Shown: one piece after another, positions 1 to 9,807 of the stretch
Numbering within the stretch: position 1 is the first letter of the stretch
Layout of the letters: each line of letters starts with the position of its first letter
DNA from: Aphanomyces cochlioides
Taxonomy: Eukaryota > Oomycota > Saprolegniomycetes > Saprolegniales > Verrucalvaceae
Direction of reading: 5' to 3'
Assembly (NCBI GenBank): GCA_019828595.1
Contig: JAHQRK010000077.1
Location: 1 to 37,264, forward strand
DNA: 37,264 bases
Made by a program: the position numbers and the translations under genes
The notes under the pieces: model-generated
Database searches by the model: none
Seen by the model: the letters and a program-made list of their open reading frames with translations, nothing else
Told to the model about the DNA's origin: nothing

Positions 1-269
1 GCATACCCCACAAAATGCATCTCGATGCCACTTTTTCTCCACTTTTGGTACCCACGTGCCACATGCACATCTCGACCCCATCGAGACCCCACTCGCCACG
101 TCTGGCATGTTTGAAAGTGTCATGCTCGTGTGGTGGACGACCAAGCATCAACTTGGTCCGAAATCAACACGCGAGAGTCCCAAGCATACCCCACAAAATG
201 CATCTCGATGCCACTTTTTCTCCACTTTTGGTACCCACGTGCCACATGCACATCTCGACCCCATCGAGA
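1..269 (+). repeat. Near-canonical satellite units at the left end
   Basis: A partial unit (1-105) and most of the next unit match the core sequence. The exceptions are a short change near 86-90, where the canonical gagatacccac reads gagaccccac, and loss of one G near 117. Bases 119-269 match the core without a difference. The diverged block to the right is therefore an island between two canonical stretches rather than the outer edge of the satellite. Confidence 0.85.
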
Positions 270-289
270 CTCCCCACTGCGCCACGTGG

Positions 290-463
290 CATGTTTGAAA
301 GGTGTCATGCTCATGTGGTCAACGACCAAGCATCAACTTGGTTCAAAATGACACACAATTCCCAAGCATACCCCACGAATGCATTCTCAATGCCACTTTC
401 TCACTTGGTACCACCTGCCACATGCGCATATCGACCAGTCCAAACTTCACTAGCCACGTCTGG
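290..463 (+). repeat. Most diverged left unit (174 bp)
   Basis: This unit is short and heavily altered. It has gtggtcaacgacc instead of gtggtggacgacc, cttggttcaaaatgacac instead of the canonical text, a broken G-box (ccacctgcc near 411) and a rearranged segment near 435-455, where the usual atctcga/tcgagat dyad is lost. It shares gtggtcaacgacc and cttggttcaaaat with the unit at 1552-1729, seven units away. Confidence 0.75.
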
Positions 464-1551
464 CATGTTTGAAAGGTGTCATGCTCGTGTGGTGGACGAC
501 CGAGCATCGACTTTGGTTAGAAATGAGACACACAAGAAGTCCCAGCATACCACCGGAAATGCATCTCGATGCCACTTTTCCACTTTTGGTACCCACGTGC
601 CACATGCACATCTGGGCCCAAGAGATACCCACTGCGCCACGTCTGGCATGTTTGAAAGGTGTCATGCTCGTGTGGTGGACGACCAAGCATCAACTTGGTT
701 CCAAAAATCAACACGCGACCTTCCAAGCGTACCCCACAAAATGCATCTCGATGCCACTTTTTCTCCACTTTGGTACCCACGTGCCACATGCACATCTCGA
801 CCATCGATACCCACTCGCACGTCTGGCATGTTTGAAAGGTGTCATGCTCGTGTGGTGGACGACCAAGCATCGACTTGGTTCCCAAATCAACACGCGAGAG
901 TCCGTGCATACCCCACAAAATGCATCTCGATGCCACTTTTTTCTCCACTTTTGTCCCCACGTGCCACATGCACATCTCGGCCCCATAGATACCCACTCGC
1001 CACGTCTGGCATGTTTGAAAGGTGTCATGCTCGTGTGGTGGACGACCAAGCATCAACTTGGTCCGAAATCAACACGCGAGAGTCCCAAGCATACCACAAA
1101 ATGCATCTGGATGCCACTTTTTCTCCACTTTTGGAGTACCCACGTCCACATGCACATCTCGACCCATCGCTGATCCCACTCGCCACGTCTGGCATGTTTG
1201 AAAGGTGTCATGCTCGTGTGGTGGACGACCAACATCGACTTGGTCCAAAATCAACACGCGAGAGTCCCAAGCATACCCACAAAATGCATCTCGATGCCAC
1301 TTTCTCCACTTTTGGTACCGCGTGCCACATGCACATCTCGACCCATCGAGATACCCACTCGCCACGTCTGGCATGTTTGAAAGGTGTCATGCTCGTGTGG
1401 TGGACGACCAAGCATCAACTTGGTCAAAAATGACACGCAGAGTTCCGAGCATACCCCACAAATACAGTATCGATGCCACTTCTCCACTTTTGGTACCCAC
1501 GTGCCACATGCACATCTCGACCCCATGGGGATACCCACTCGCCACGTCTGG

Positions 1552-1729
1552 CATGTTTGAATGTCATGTTCGTGTGGTCAACGACCAAGCATCGACTTGG
1601 TTCAAAATAACACGCGGGAGTCCAGCGTACCCACAAAATGCATCTCGATGCCACTTTTTCTCCACTTTTGGTACCGCGTGCCACATGCACATCTCGACCC
1701 CATCGAGATACCCACTGAGCCACGTCTGG
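1552..1729 (+). repeat. Left variant unit related to the unit at 290-463
   Basis: This 178-bp unit carries the same gtggtcaacgacc and cttggttcaaaat variants as the unit at 290-463. It also has catgttcgtgtgg, which is shared with the unit starting at 1915, and accgcgtgcc, which alters the CACGTG palindrome and is shared with the unit starting at 1193. It reads as a mosaic of subfamily markers. Confidence 0.7.
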
Positions 1730-2269
1730 CATGTTGAAAGGTGTCATGCTCATGTGGCGGTGGACGACCGAGCATCAGACTTGGTTTCGAAATCAACACG
1801 CGAGAGTCCCAAGCATTACCCCAATGCATCTGGATGCCACTTTTTCTCCACTTTGGTACCACGTGCCACATGCACATCTCGACCCCGGTCGAGATACCCA
1901 CTCGCCACGTCTGGCATGTTTGAAAGTGTCCATGTTCGTGTGGTGGACGACAACGTGGACTTGGTTTGCCGAAATCAACACGCGAGAGTCCGGCGTACCA
2001 TCGATGCCACTTTTTCTCCACTTTTGGTACCCACGTGCCACATGCACATCTCGACCCCATCGAGATACCCACTCGCCACGTCTGGCATGTTTGAAAGGTG
2101 TCATGCTCGTGTGGTGGACGACCAAGCATCAACTTGGTCCGAAATCAACACGCGAGAGTCCCAAGCATACCCCACAAAATGCATCTCGATGCCACTTTTT
2201 CTCCACTTTTGGTACCCACGTGCCACATGCACATCTCGACCCCATCGAGATACCCACTCGCCACGTCTG

Positions 2270-2291
2270 GCATGTTTGAAAGGTGTCATGC
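2270..2291. repeat. Dyad C: weak 5-bp inverted repeat
   Basis: gcatg (2270-2274) and catgc (2287-2291) are reverse complements with a 12-nt spacer containing tttgaaagg. It spans the landmark used to define units. Five base pairs with a long loop can occur by chance, so this is a minor feature. Confidence 0.55.
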
Positions 2292-2304
2292 TCGTGTGGT
2301 GGAC

Positions 2305-2324
2305 GACCAAGCATCAACTTGGTC
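2305..2324. repeat. Dyad A: perfect 7-bp inverted repeat, 6-nt loop
   Basis: gaccaag (2305-2311) and cttggtc (2318-2324) are exact reverse complements around the loop catcaa. The dyad recurs in every core unit. In several left-flank units the final c is t (cttggtt), which shortens the stem by one pair. It could form a small hairpin or cruciform or be a site for a dimeric protein; no function is shown by sequence alone. Confidence 0.9.
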
Positions 2325-2376
2325 CGAAATCAACACGCGAGAGTCCCAAGCATACCCCACAAAATGCATCTCGATG

Positions 2377-2395
2377 CCACTTTTTCTCCACTTTT
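2377..2395 (+). repeat. 11-bp direct sub-repeat ccactttt x2
   Basis: ccactttt occurs at 2377-2384 and 2388-2395. One of the two copies has been lost exactly in the right-flank unit at 35451-35621 (single copy at 35556-35563), as expected from slippage or recombination between the copies. Confidence 0.75.
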
Positions 2396-2407
2396 GGTAC
2401 CCACGTG
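2396..2407. other. GGTACC plus CACGTG palindromes (G-box-like motif)
   Basis: GGTACC (2396-2401) is followed directly by CACGTG (2402-2407), a consensus E-box/G-box core bound by bHLH and, in plants, bZIP proteins. One pair is present per unit. In the core, GGTACC is broken only at 18305 and CACGTG only at 9806. Both motifs remain in most flank units. Regulatory use is unproven, and a 6-bp palindrome fixed by homogenisation needs no function. Confidence 0.7.
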
Positions 2408-2417
2408 CCACATGCAC

Positions 2418-2436
2418 ATCTCGACCCCATCGAGAT
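2418..2436. repeat. Dyad B: perfect 7-bp inverted repeat, 5-nt loop
   Basis: atctcga (2418-2424) and tcgagat (2430-2436) are exact reverse complements around cccca. The dyad is present in every core unit except the variant at 6873, where the right arm is rewritten. It is frequently damaged in flank units, for example near 435, 800, 980, 1160, 1527, 35418 and 36165. It lies about 94 bases after dyad A, close to half a unit. Confidence 0.9.
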
Positions 2437-5400
2437 ACCCACTCGCCACGTCTGGCATGTTTGAAAGGTGTCATGCTCGTGTGGTGGACGACCAAGCATC
2501 AACTTGGTCCGAAATCAACACGCGAGAGTCCCAAGCATACCCCACAAAATGCATCTCGATGCCACTTTTTCTCCACTTTTGGTACCCACGTGCCACATGC
2601 ACATCTCGACCCCATCGAGATACCCACTCGCCACGTCTGGCATGTTTGAAAGGTGTCATGCTCGTGTGGTGGACGACCAAGCATCAACTTGGTCCGAAAT
2701 CAACACGCGAGAGTCCCAAGCATACCCCACAAAATGCATCTCGATGCCACTTTTTCTCCACTTTTGGTACCCACGTGCCACATGCACATCTCGACCCCAT
2801 CGAGATACCCACTCGCCACGTCTGGCATGTTTGAAAGGTGTCATGCTCGTGTGGTGGACGACCAAGCATCAACTTGGTCCGAAATCAACACGCGAGAGTC
2901 CCAAGCATACCCCACAAAATGCATCTCGATGCCACTTTTTCTCCACTTTTGGTACCCACGTGCCACATGCACATCTCGACCCCATCGAGATACCCACTCG
3001 CCACGTCTGGCATGTTTGAAAGGTGTCATGCTCGTGTGGTGGACGACCAAGCATCAACTTGGTCCGAAATCAACACGCGAGAGTCCCAAGCATACCCCAC
3101 AAAATGCATCTCGATGCCACTTTTTCTCCACTTTTGGTACCCACGTGCCACATGCACATCTCGACCCCATCGAGATACCCACTCGCCACGTCTGGCATGT
3201 TTGAAAGGTGTCATGCTCGTGTGGTGGACGACCAAGCATCAACTTGGTCCGAAATCAACACGCGAGAGTCCCAAGCATACCCCACAAAATGCATCTCGAT
3301 GCCACTTTTTCTCCACTTTTGGTACCCACGTGCCACATGCACATCTCGACCCCATCGAGATACCCACTCGCCACGTCTGGCATGTTTGAAAGGTGTCATG
3401 CTCGTGTGGTGGACGACCAAGCATCAACTTGGTCCGAAATCAACACGCGAGAGTCCCAAGCATACCCCACAAAATGCATCTCGATGCCACTTTTTCTCCA
3501 CTTTTGGTACCCACGTGCCACATGCACATCTCGACCCCATCGAGATACCCACTCGCCACGTCTGGCATGTTTGAAAGGTGTCATGCTCGTGTGGTGGACG
3601 ACCAAGCATCAACTTGGTCCGAAATCAACACGCGAGAGTCCCAAGCATACCCCACAAAATGCATCTCGATGCCACTTTTTCTCCACTTTTGGTACCCACG
3701 TGCCACATGCACATCTCGACCCCATCGAGATACCCACTCGCCACGTCTGGCATGTTTGAAAGGTGTCATGCTCGTGTGGTGGACGACCAAGCATCAACTT
3801 GGTCCGAAATCAACACGCGAGAGTCCCAAGCATACCCCACAAAATGCATCTCGATGCCACTTTTTCTCCACTTTTGGTACCCACGTGCCACATGCACATC
3901 TCGACCCCATCGAGATACCCACTCGCCACGTCTGGCATGTTTGAAAGGTGTCATGCTCGTGTGGTGGACGACCAAGCATCAACTTGGTCCGAAATCAACA
4001 CGCGAGAGTCCCAAGCATACCCCACAAAATGCATCTCGATGCCACTTTTTCTCCACTTTTGGTACCCACGTGCCACATGCACATCTCGACCCCATCGAGA
4101 TACCCACTCGCCACGTCTGGCATGTTTGAAAGGTGTCATGCTCGTGTGGTGGACGACCAAGCATCAACTTGGTCCGAAATCAACACGCGAGAGTCCCAAG
4201 CATACCCCACAAAATGCATCTCGATGCCACTTTTTCTCCACTTTTGGTACCCACGTGCCACATGCACATCTCGACCCCATCGAGATACCCACTCGCCACG
4301 TCTGGCATGTTTGAAAGGTGTCATGCTCGTGTGGTGGACGACCAAGCATCAACTTGGTCCGAAATCAACACGCGAGAGTCCCAAGCATACCCCACAAAAT
4401 GCATCTCGATGCCACTTTTTCTCCACTTTTGGTACCCACGTGCCACATGCACATCTCGACCCCATCGAGATACCCACTCGCCACGTCTGGCATGTTTGAA
4501 AGGTGTCATGCTCGTGTGGTGGACGACCAAGCATCAACTTGGTCCGAAATCAACACGCGAGAGTCCCAAGCATACCCCACAAAATGCATCTCGATGCCAC
4601 TTTTTCTCCACTTTTGGTACCCACGTGCCACATGCACATCTCGACCCCATCGAGATACCCACTCGCCACGTCTGGCATGTTTGAAAGGTGTCATGCTCGT
4701 GTGGTGGACGACCAAGCATCAACTTGGTCCGAAATCAACACGCGAGAGTCCCAAGCATACCCCACAAAATGCATCTCGATGCCACTTTTTCTCCACTTTT
4801 GGTACCCACGTGCCACATGCACATCTCGACCCCATCGAGATACCCACTCGCCACGTCTGGCATGTTTGAAAGGTGTCATGCTCGTGTGGTGGACGACCAA
4901 GCATCAACTTGGTCCGAAATCAACACGCGAGAGTCCCAAGCATACCCCACAAAATGCATCTCGATGCCACTTTTTCTCCACTTTTGGTACCCACGTGCCA
5001 CATGCACATCTCGACCCCATCGAGATACCCACTCGCCACGTCTGGCATGTTTGAAAGGTGTCATGCTCGTGTGGTGGACGACCAAGCATCAACTTGGTCC
5101 GAAATCAACACGCGAGAGTCCCAAGCATACCCCACAAAATGCATCTCGATGCCACTTTTTCTCCACTTTTGGTACCCACGTGCCACATGCACATCTCGAC
5201 CCCATCGAGATACCCACTCGCCACGTCTGGCATGTTTGAAAGGTGTCATGCTCGTGTGGTGGACGACCAAGCATCAACTTGGTCCGAAATCAACACGCGA
5301 GAGTCCCAAGCATACCCCACAAAATGCATCTCGATGCCACTTTTTCTCCACTTTTGGTACCCACGTGCCACATGCACATCTCGACCCCATCGAGATACCC

Positions 5401-6872
5401 ACTCGCCACGTCTGGCATGTTTGAAAGGTGTCATGCTCGTGTGGTGGACGACCAAGCATCAACTTGGTCCGAAATCAACACGCGAGAGTCCCAAGCATAC
5501 CCCACAAAATGCATCTCGATGCCACTTTTTCTCCACTTTTGGTACCCACGTGCCACATGCACATCTCGACCCCATCGAGATACCCACTCGCCACGTCTGG
5601 CATGTTTGAAAGGTGTCATGCTCGTGTGGTGGACGACCAAGCATCAACTTGGTCCGAAATCAACACGCGAGAGTCCCAAGCATACCCCACAAAATGCATC
5701 TCGATGCCACTTTTTCTCCACTTTTGGTACCCACGTGCCACATGCACATCTCGACCCCATCGAGATACCCACTCGCCACGTCTGGCATGTTTGAAAGGTG
5801 TCATGCTCGTGTGGTGGACGACCAAGCATCAACTTGGTCCGAAATCAACACGCGAGAGTCCCAAGCATACCCCACAAAATGCATCTCGATGCCACTTTTT
5901 CTCCACTTTTGGTACCCACGTGCCACATGCACATCTCGACCCCATCGAGATACCCACTCGCCACGTCTGGCATGTTTGAAAGGTGTCATGCTCGTGTGGT
6001 GGACGACCAAGCATCAACTTGGTCCGAAATCAACACGCGAGAGTCCCAAGCATACCCCACAAAATGCATCTCGATGCCACTTTTTCTCCACTTTTGGTAC
6101 CCACGTGCCACATGCACATCTCGACCCCATCGAGATACCCACTCGCCACGTCTGGCATGTTTGAAAGGTGTCATGCTCGTGTGGTGGACGACCAAGCATC
6201 AACTTGGTCCGAAATCAACACGCGAGAGTCCCAAGCATACCCCACAAAATGCATCTCGATGCCACTTTTTCTCCACTTTTGGTACCCACGTGCCACATGC
6301 ACATCTCGACCCCATCGAGATACCCACTCGCCACGTCTGGCATGTTTGAAAGGTGTCATGCTCGTGTGGTGGACGACCAAGCATCAACTTGGTCCGAAAT
6401 CAACACGCGAGAGTCCCAAGCATACCCCACAAAATGCATCTCGATGCCACTTTTTCTCCACTTTTGGTACCCACGTGCCACATGCACATCTCGACCCCAT
6501 CGAGATACCCACTCGCCACGTCTGGCATGTTTGAAAGGTGTCATGCTCGTGTGGTGGACGACCAAGCATCAACTTGGTCCGAAATCAACACGCGAGAGTC
6601 CCAAGCATACCCCACAAAATGCATCTCGATGCCACTTTTTCTCCACTTTTGGTACCCACGTGCCACATGCACATCTCGACCCCATCGAGATACCCACTCG
6701 CCACGTCTGGCATGTTTGAAAGGTGTCATGCTCGTGTGGTGGACGACCAAGCATCAACTTGGTCCGAAATCAACACGCGAGAGTCCCAAGCATACCCCAC
6801 AAAATGCATCTCGATGCCACTTTTTCTCCACTTTTGGTACCCACGTGCCACATGCACATCTCGACCCCATCG

Positions 6873-6915
6873 GGAGCCACCACTCGCCACGTCTGGCATG
6901 TTTGAAAGGTGTCAC
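6873..6915 (+). repeat. Variant patch in the homogeneous core
   Basis: At 6873-6878 the canonical cgagatacccactcg is replaced by cgggagccaccactcg, a net gain of one base that destroys the right arm of dyad B. At 6915 the canonical gtcatgctcg reads gtcacgctcg. Between these two points the sequence is canonical. This is the only clustered substitution patch in the core; similar changes occur together in right-flank units (36162-36202). Confidence 0.9.
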
Positions 6916-8082
6916 GCTCGTGTGGTGGACGACCAAGCATCAACTTGGTCCGAAATCAACACGCGAGAGTCCCAAGCATACCCCACAAAATGCATCTCGA
7001 TGCCACTTTTTCTCCACTTTTGGTACCCACGTGCCACATGCACATCTCGACCCCATCGAGATACCCACTCGCCACGTCTGGCATGTTTGAAAGGTGTCAT
7101 GCTCGTGTGGTGGACGACCAAGCATCAACTTGGTCCGAAATCAACACGCGAGAGTCCCAAGCATACCCCACAAAATGCATCTCGATGCCACTTTTTCTCC
7201 ACTTTTGGTACCCACGTGCCACATGCACATCTCGACCCCATCGAGATACCCACTCGCCACGTCTGGCATGTTTGAAAGGTGTCATGCTCGTGTGGTGGAC
7301 GACCAAGCATCAACTTGGTCCGAAATCAACACGCGAGAGTCCCAAGCATACCCCACAAAATGCATCTCGATGCCACTTTTTCTCCACTTTTGGTACCCAC
7401 GTGCCACATGCACATCTCGACCCCATCGAGATACCCACTCGCCACGTCTGGCATGTTTGAAAGGTGTCATGCTCGTGTGGTGGACGACCAAGCATCAACT
7501 TGGTCCGAAATCAACACGCGAGAGTCCCAAGCATACCCCACAAAATGCATCTCGATGCCACTTTTTCTCCACTTTTGGTACCCACGTGCCACATGCACAT
7601 CTCGACCCCATCGAGATACCCACTCGCCACGTCTGGCATGTTTGAAAGGTGTCATGCTCGTGTGGTGGACGACCAAGCATCAACTTGGTCCGAAATCAAC
7701 ACGCGAGAGTCCCAAGCATACCCCACAAAATGCATCTCGATGCCACTTTTTCTCCACTTTTGGTACCCACGTGCCACATGCACATCTCGACCCCATCGAG
7801 ATACCCACTCGCCACGTCTGGCATGTTTGAAAGGTGTCATGCTCGTGTGGTGGACGACCAAGCATCAACTTGGTCCGAAATCAACACGCGAGAGTCCCAA
7901 GCATACCCCACAAAATGCATCTCGATGCCACTTTTTCTCCACTTTTGGTACCCACGTGCCACATGCACATCTCGACCCCATCGAGATACCCACTCGCCAC
8001 GTCTGGCATGTTTGAAAGGTGTCATGCTCGTGTGGTGGACGACCAAGCATCAACTTGGTCCGAAATCAACACGCGAGAGTCC

Positions 8083-8085
8083 CAG
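8083..8085 (+). repeat. 1-bp deletion variant (loss of one A)
   Basis: gtcccagcat replaces gtcccaagcat, giving a 184-bp unit. The same change recurs at 12337. Confidence 0.9.
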
Positions 8086-9805
8086 CATACCCCACAAAAT
8101 GCATCTCGATGCCACTTTTTCTCCACTTTTGGTACCCACGTGCCACATGCACATCTCGACCCCATCGAGATACCCACTCGCCACGTCTGGCATGTTTGAA
8201 AGGTGTCATGCTCGTGTGGTGGACGACCAAGCATCAACTTGGTCCGAAATCAACACGCGAGAGTCCCAAGCATACCCCACAAAATGCATCTCGATGCCAC
8301 TTTTTCTCCACTTTTGGTACCCACGTGCCACATGCACATCTCGACCCCATCGAGATACCCACTCGCCACGTCTGGCATGTTTGAAAGGTGTCATGCTCGT
8401 GTGGTGGACGACCAAGCATCAACTTGGTCCGAAATCAACACGCGAGAGTCCCAAGCATACCCCACAAAATGCATCTCGATGCCACTTTTTCTCCACTTTT
8501 GGTACCCACGTGCCACATGCACATCTCGACCCCATCGAGATACCCACTCGCCACGTCTGGCATGTTTGAAAGGTGTCATGCTCGTGTGGTGGACGACCAA
8601 GCATCAACTTGGTCCGAAATCAACACGCGAGAGTCCCAAGCATACCCCACAAAATGCATCTCGATGCCACTTTTTCTCCACTTTTGGTACCCACGTGCCA
8701 CATGCACATCTCGACCCCATCGAGATACCCACTCGCCACGTCTGGCATGTTTGAAAGGTGTCATGCTCGTGTGGTGGACGACCAAGCATCAACTTGGTCC
8801 GAAATCAACACGCGAGAGTCCCAAGCATACCCCACAAAATGCATCTCGATGCCACTTTTTCTCCACTTTTGGTACCCACGTGCCACATGCACATCTCGAC
8901 CCCATCGAGATACCCACTCGCCACGTCTGGCATGTTTGAAAGGTGTCATGCTCGTGTGGTGGACGACCAAGCATCAACTTGGTCCGAAATCAACACGCGA
9001 GAGTCCCAAGCATACCCCACAAAATGCATCTCGATGCCACTTTTTCTCCACTTTTGGTACCCACGTGCCACATGCACATCTCGACCCCATCGAGATACCC
9101 ACTCGCCACGTCTGGCATGTTTGAAAGGTGTCATGCTCGTGTGGTGGACGACCAAGCATCAACTTGGTCCGAAATCAACACGCGAGAGTCCCAAGCATAC
9201 CCCACAAAATGCATCTCGATGCCACTTTTTCTCCACTTTTGGTACCCACGTGCCACATGCACATCTCGACCCCATCGAGATACCCACTCGCCACGTCTGG
9301 CATGTTTGAAAGGTGTCATGCTCGTGTGGTGGACGACCAAGCATCAACTTGGTCCGAAATCAACACGCGAGAGTCCCAAGCATACCCCACAAAATGCATC
9401 TCGATGCCACTTTTTCTCCACTTTTGGTACCCACGTGCCACATGCACATCTCGACCCCATCGAGATACCCACTCGCCACGTCTGGCATGTTTGAAAGGTG
9501 TCATGCTCGTGTGGTGGACGACCAAGCATCAACTTGGTCCGAAATCAACACGCGAGAGTCCCAAGCATACCCCACAAAATGCATCTCGATGCCACTTTTT
9601 CTCCACTTTTGGTACCCACGTGCCACATGCACATCTCGACCCCATCGAGATACCCACTCGCCACGTCTGGCATGTTTGAAAGGTGTCATGCTCGTGTGGT
9701 GGACGACCAAGCATCAACTTGGTCCGAAATCAACACGCGAGAGTCCCAAGCATACCCCACAAAATGCATCTCGATGCCACTTTTTCTCCACTTTTGGTAC
9801 CCACG

Positions 9806-9807
9806 TC
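9806..9807 (+). repeat. 1-bp deletion variant that breaks CACGTG
   Basis: cccacgtccacatg replaces cccacgtgccacatg. The lost G removes the CACGTG palindrome in this unit only. It is not in a homopolymer. A similar cacgtccac occurs in the left flank near 1141. Confidence 0.9.

Larger units (their letters stand above)
270..2000 (+). repeat. Diverged satellite block (left)
   Basis: Landmark spacings from 106 are 184, 174, 183, 180, 183, 183, 179, 180, 178, 185 and 171, nearly all shorter than 185. Differences are substitutions and small indels spread through each unit. Several recur in different units, which marks real subfamilies rather than random error: cttggtt for cttggtc (near 340, 530, 695, 877, 1598, 1787, 1962), catcgactt for catcaactt (near 506, 868, 1230, 1590), accgcgtgcc near 1317 and 1674, and ctggatgcc near 1108 and 1829. 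One stretch near 1020-1095 is still canonical. Confidence 0.9.
2353..2449 (+). repeat. Internal sub-repeats spaced 38-45 bp
   Basis: Three segments begin tacccc/taccca at 2353, 2398 and 2436. The second and third share acccac-nn-gccac (2399-2411 and 2437-2449, 11 of 13 bases). The first and second share atgca(ca)tctcga followed by nncca. Upstream, ccaagcat occurs at 2307 and again at 2346, 39 bases apart. The unit may have been built from a shorter repeat of about 40 bp that has since diverged. Confidence 0.6.
2271..2455 (+). repeat. Reference canonical 185-bp unit
   Basis: This copy runs from one catgtt landmark to the base before the next. Counted composition is 60 C, 37 G and 88 A+T (52% GC), with 11 CpG dinucleotides. 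Landmarks in order are the single in-frame stop region catgtTTGAAAGG, a C/G-skewed segment with an inverted repeat at 2305-2324, a C-run with ATGCAT at 2364-2369, two ccactttt copies, GGTACC and CACGTG at 2396-2407, and a second inverted repeat at 2418-2436. Because 185 is not a multiple of three, the reading frame shifts in every unit, which argues against coding. Confidence 0.95.

Noticed and set aside
15..1433. A 472-codon open frame across the left diverged block.
   Set aside because: Its translation is the satellite read in successive shifted frames, kept open by unit-length changes. Neighbouring overlapping frames are equally open, so it is not evidence for a gene.
2335..2365. Possible 5S rRNA derivation, because the minus strand contains tgcttggg as in the 5S internal region.
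   Set aside because: Only about eight bases match and the bases on either side do not continue the similarity. That is expected by chance in 185 bp.
2341..2430. G-quadruplex on the minus strand from G-runs complementary to the C-runs.
   Set aside because: Runs of three or four G occur, but the loops between them are about 20 and 40 bases, far longer than in canonical quadruplexes.
2396..2436. Possible tRNA-like Pol III A and B boxes on the minus strand (ggggtcgagatg, gtggcacgtggg).
   Set aside because: Neither fits the A-box or B-box consensus at its invariant positions, and no cloverleaf can be drawn.
2271..2455. CENP-B box in the unit, suggested by tttgaaagg.
   Set aside because: The essential pattern TTCG…A..CGGG is absent on either strand; only a few A/G bases around ttgaaa coincide.
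2098..2649. Open reading frames of 183 codons that recur every 185 bases on the + strand, plus 62- and 69-codon frames on the - strand.
   Set aside because: They arise because the unit is 185 bp (not a multiple of three) and has only one in-frame stop near the landmark. Each frame runs through three units and stops at the same TGA. They have no domain, no codon signal and many frameshifts in the flanks.
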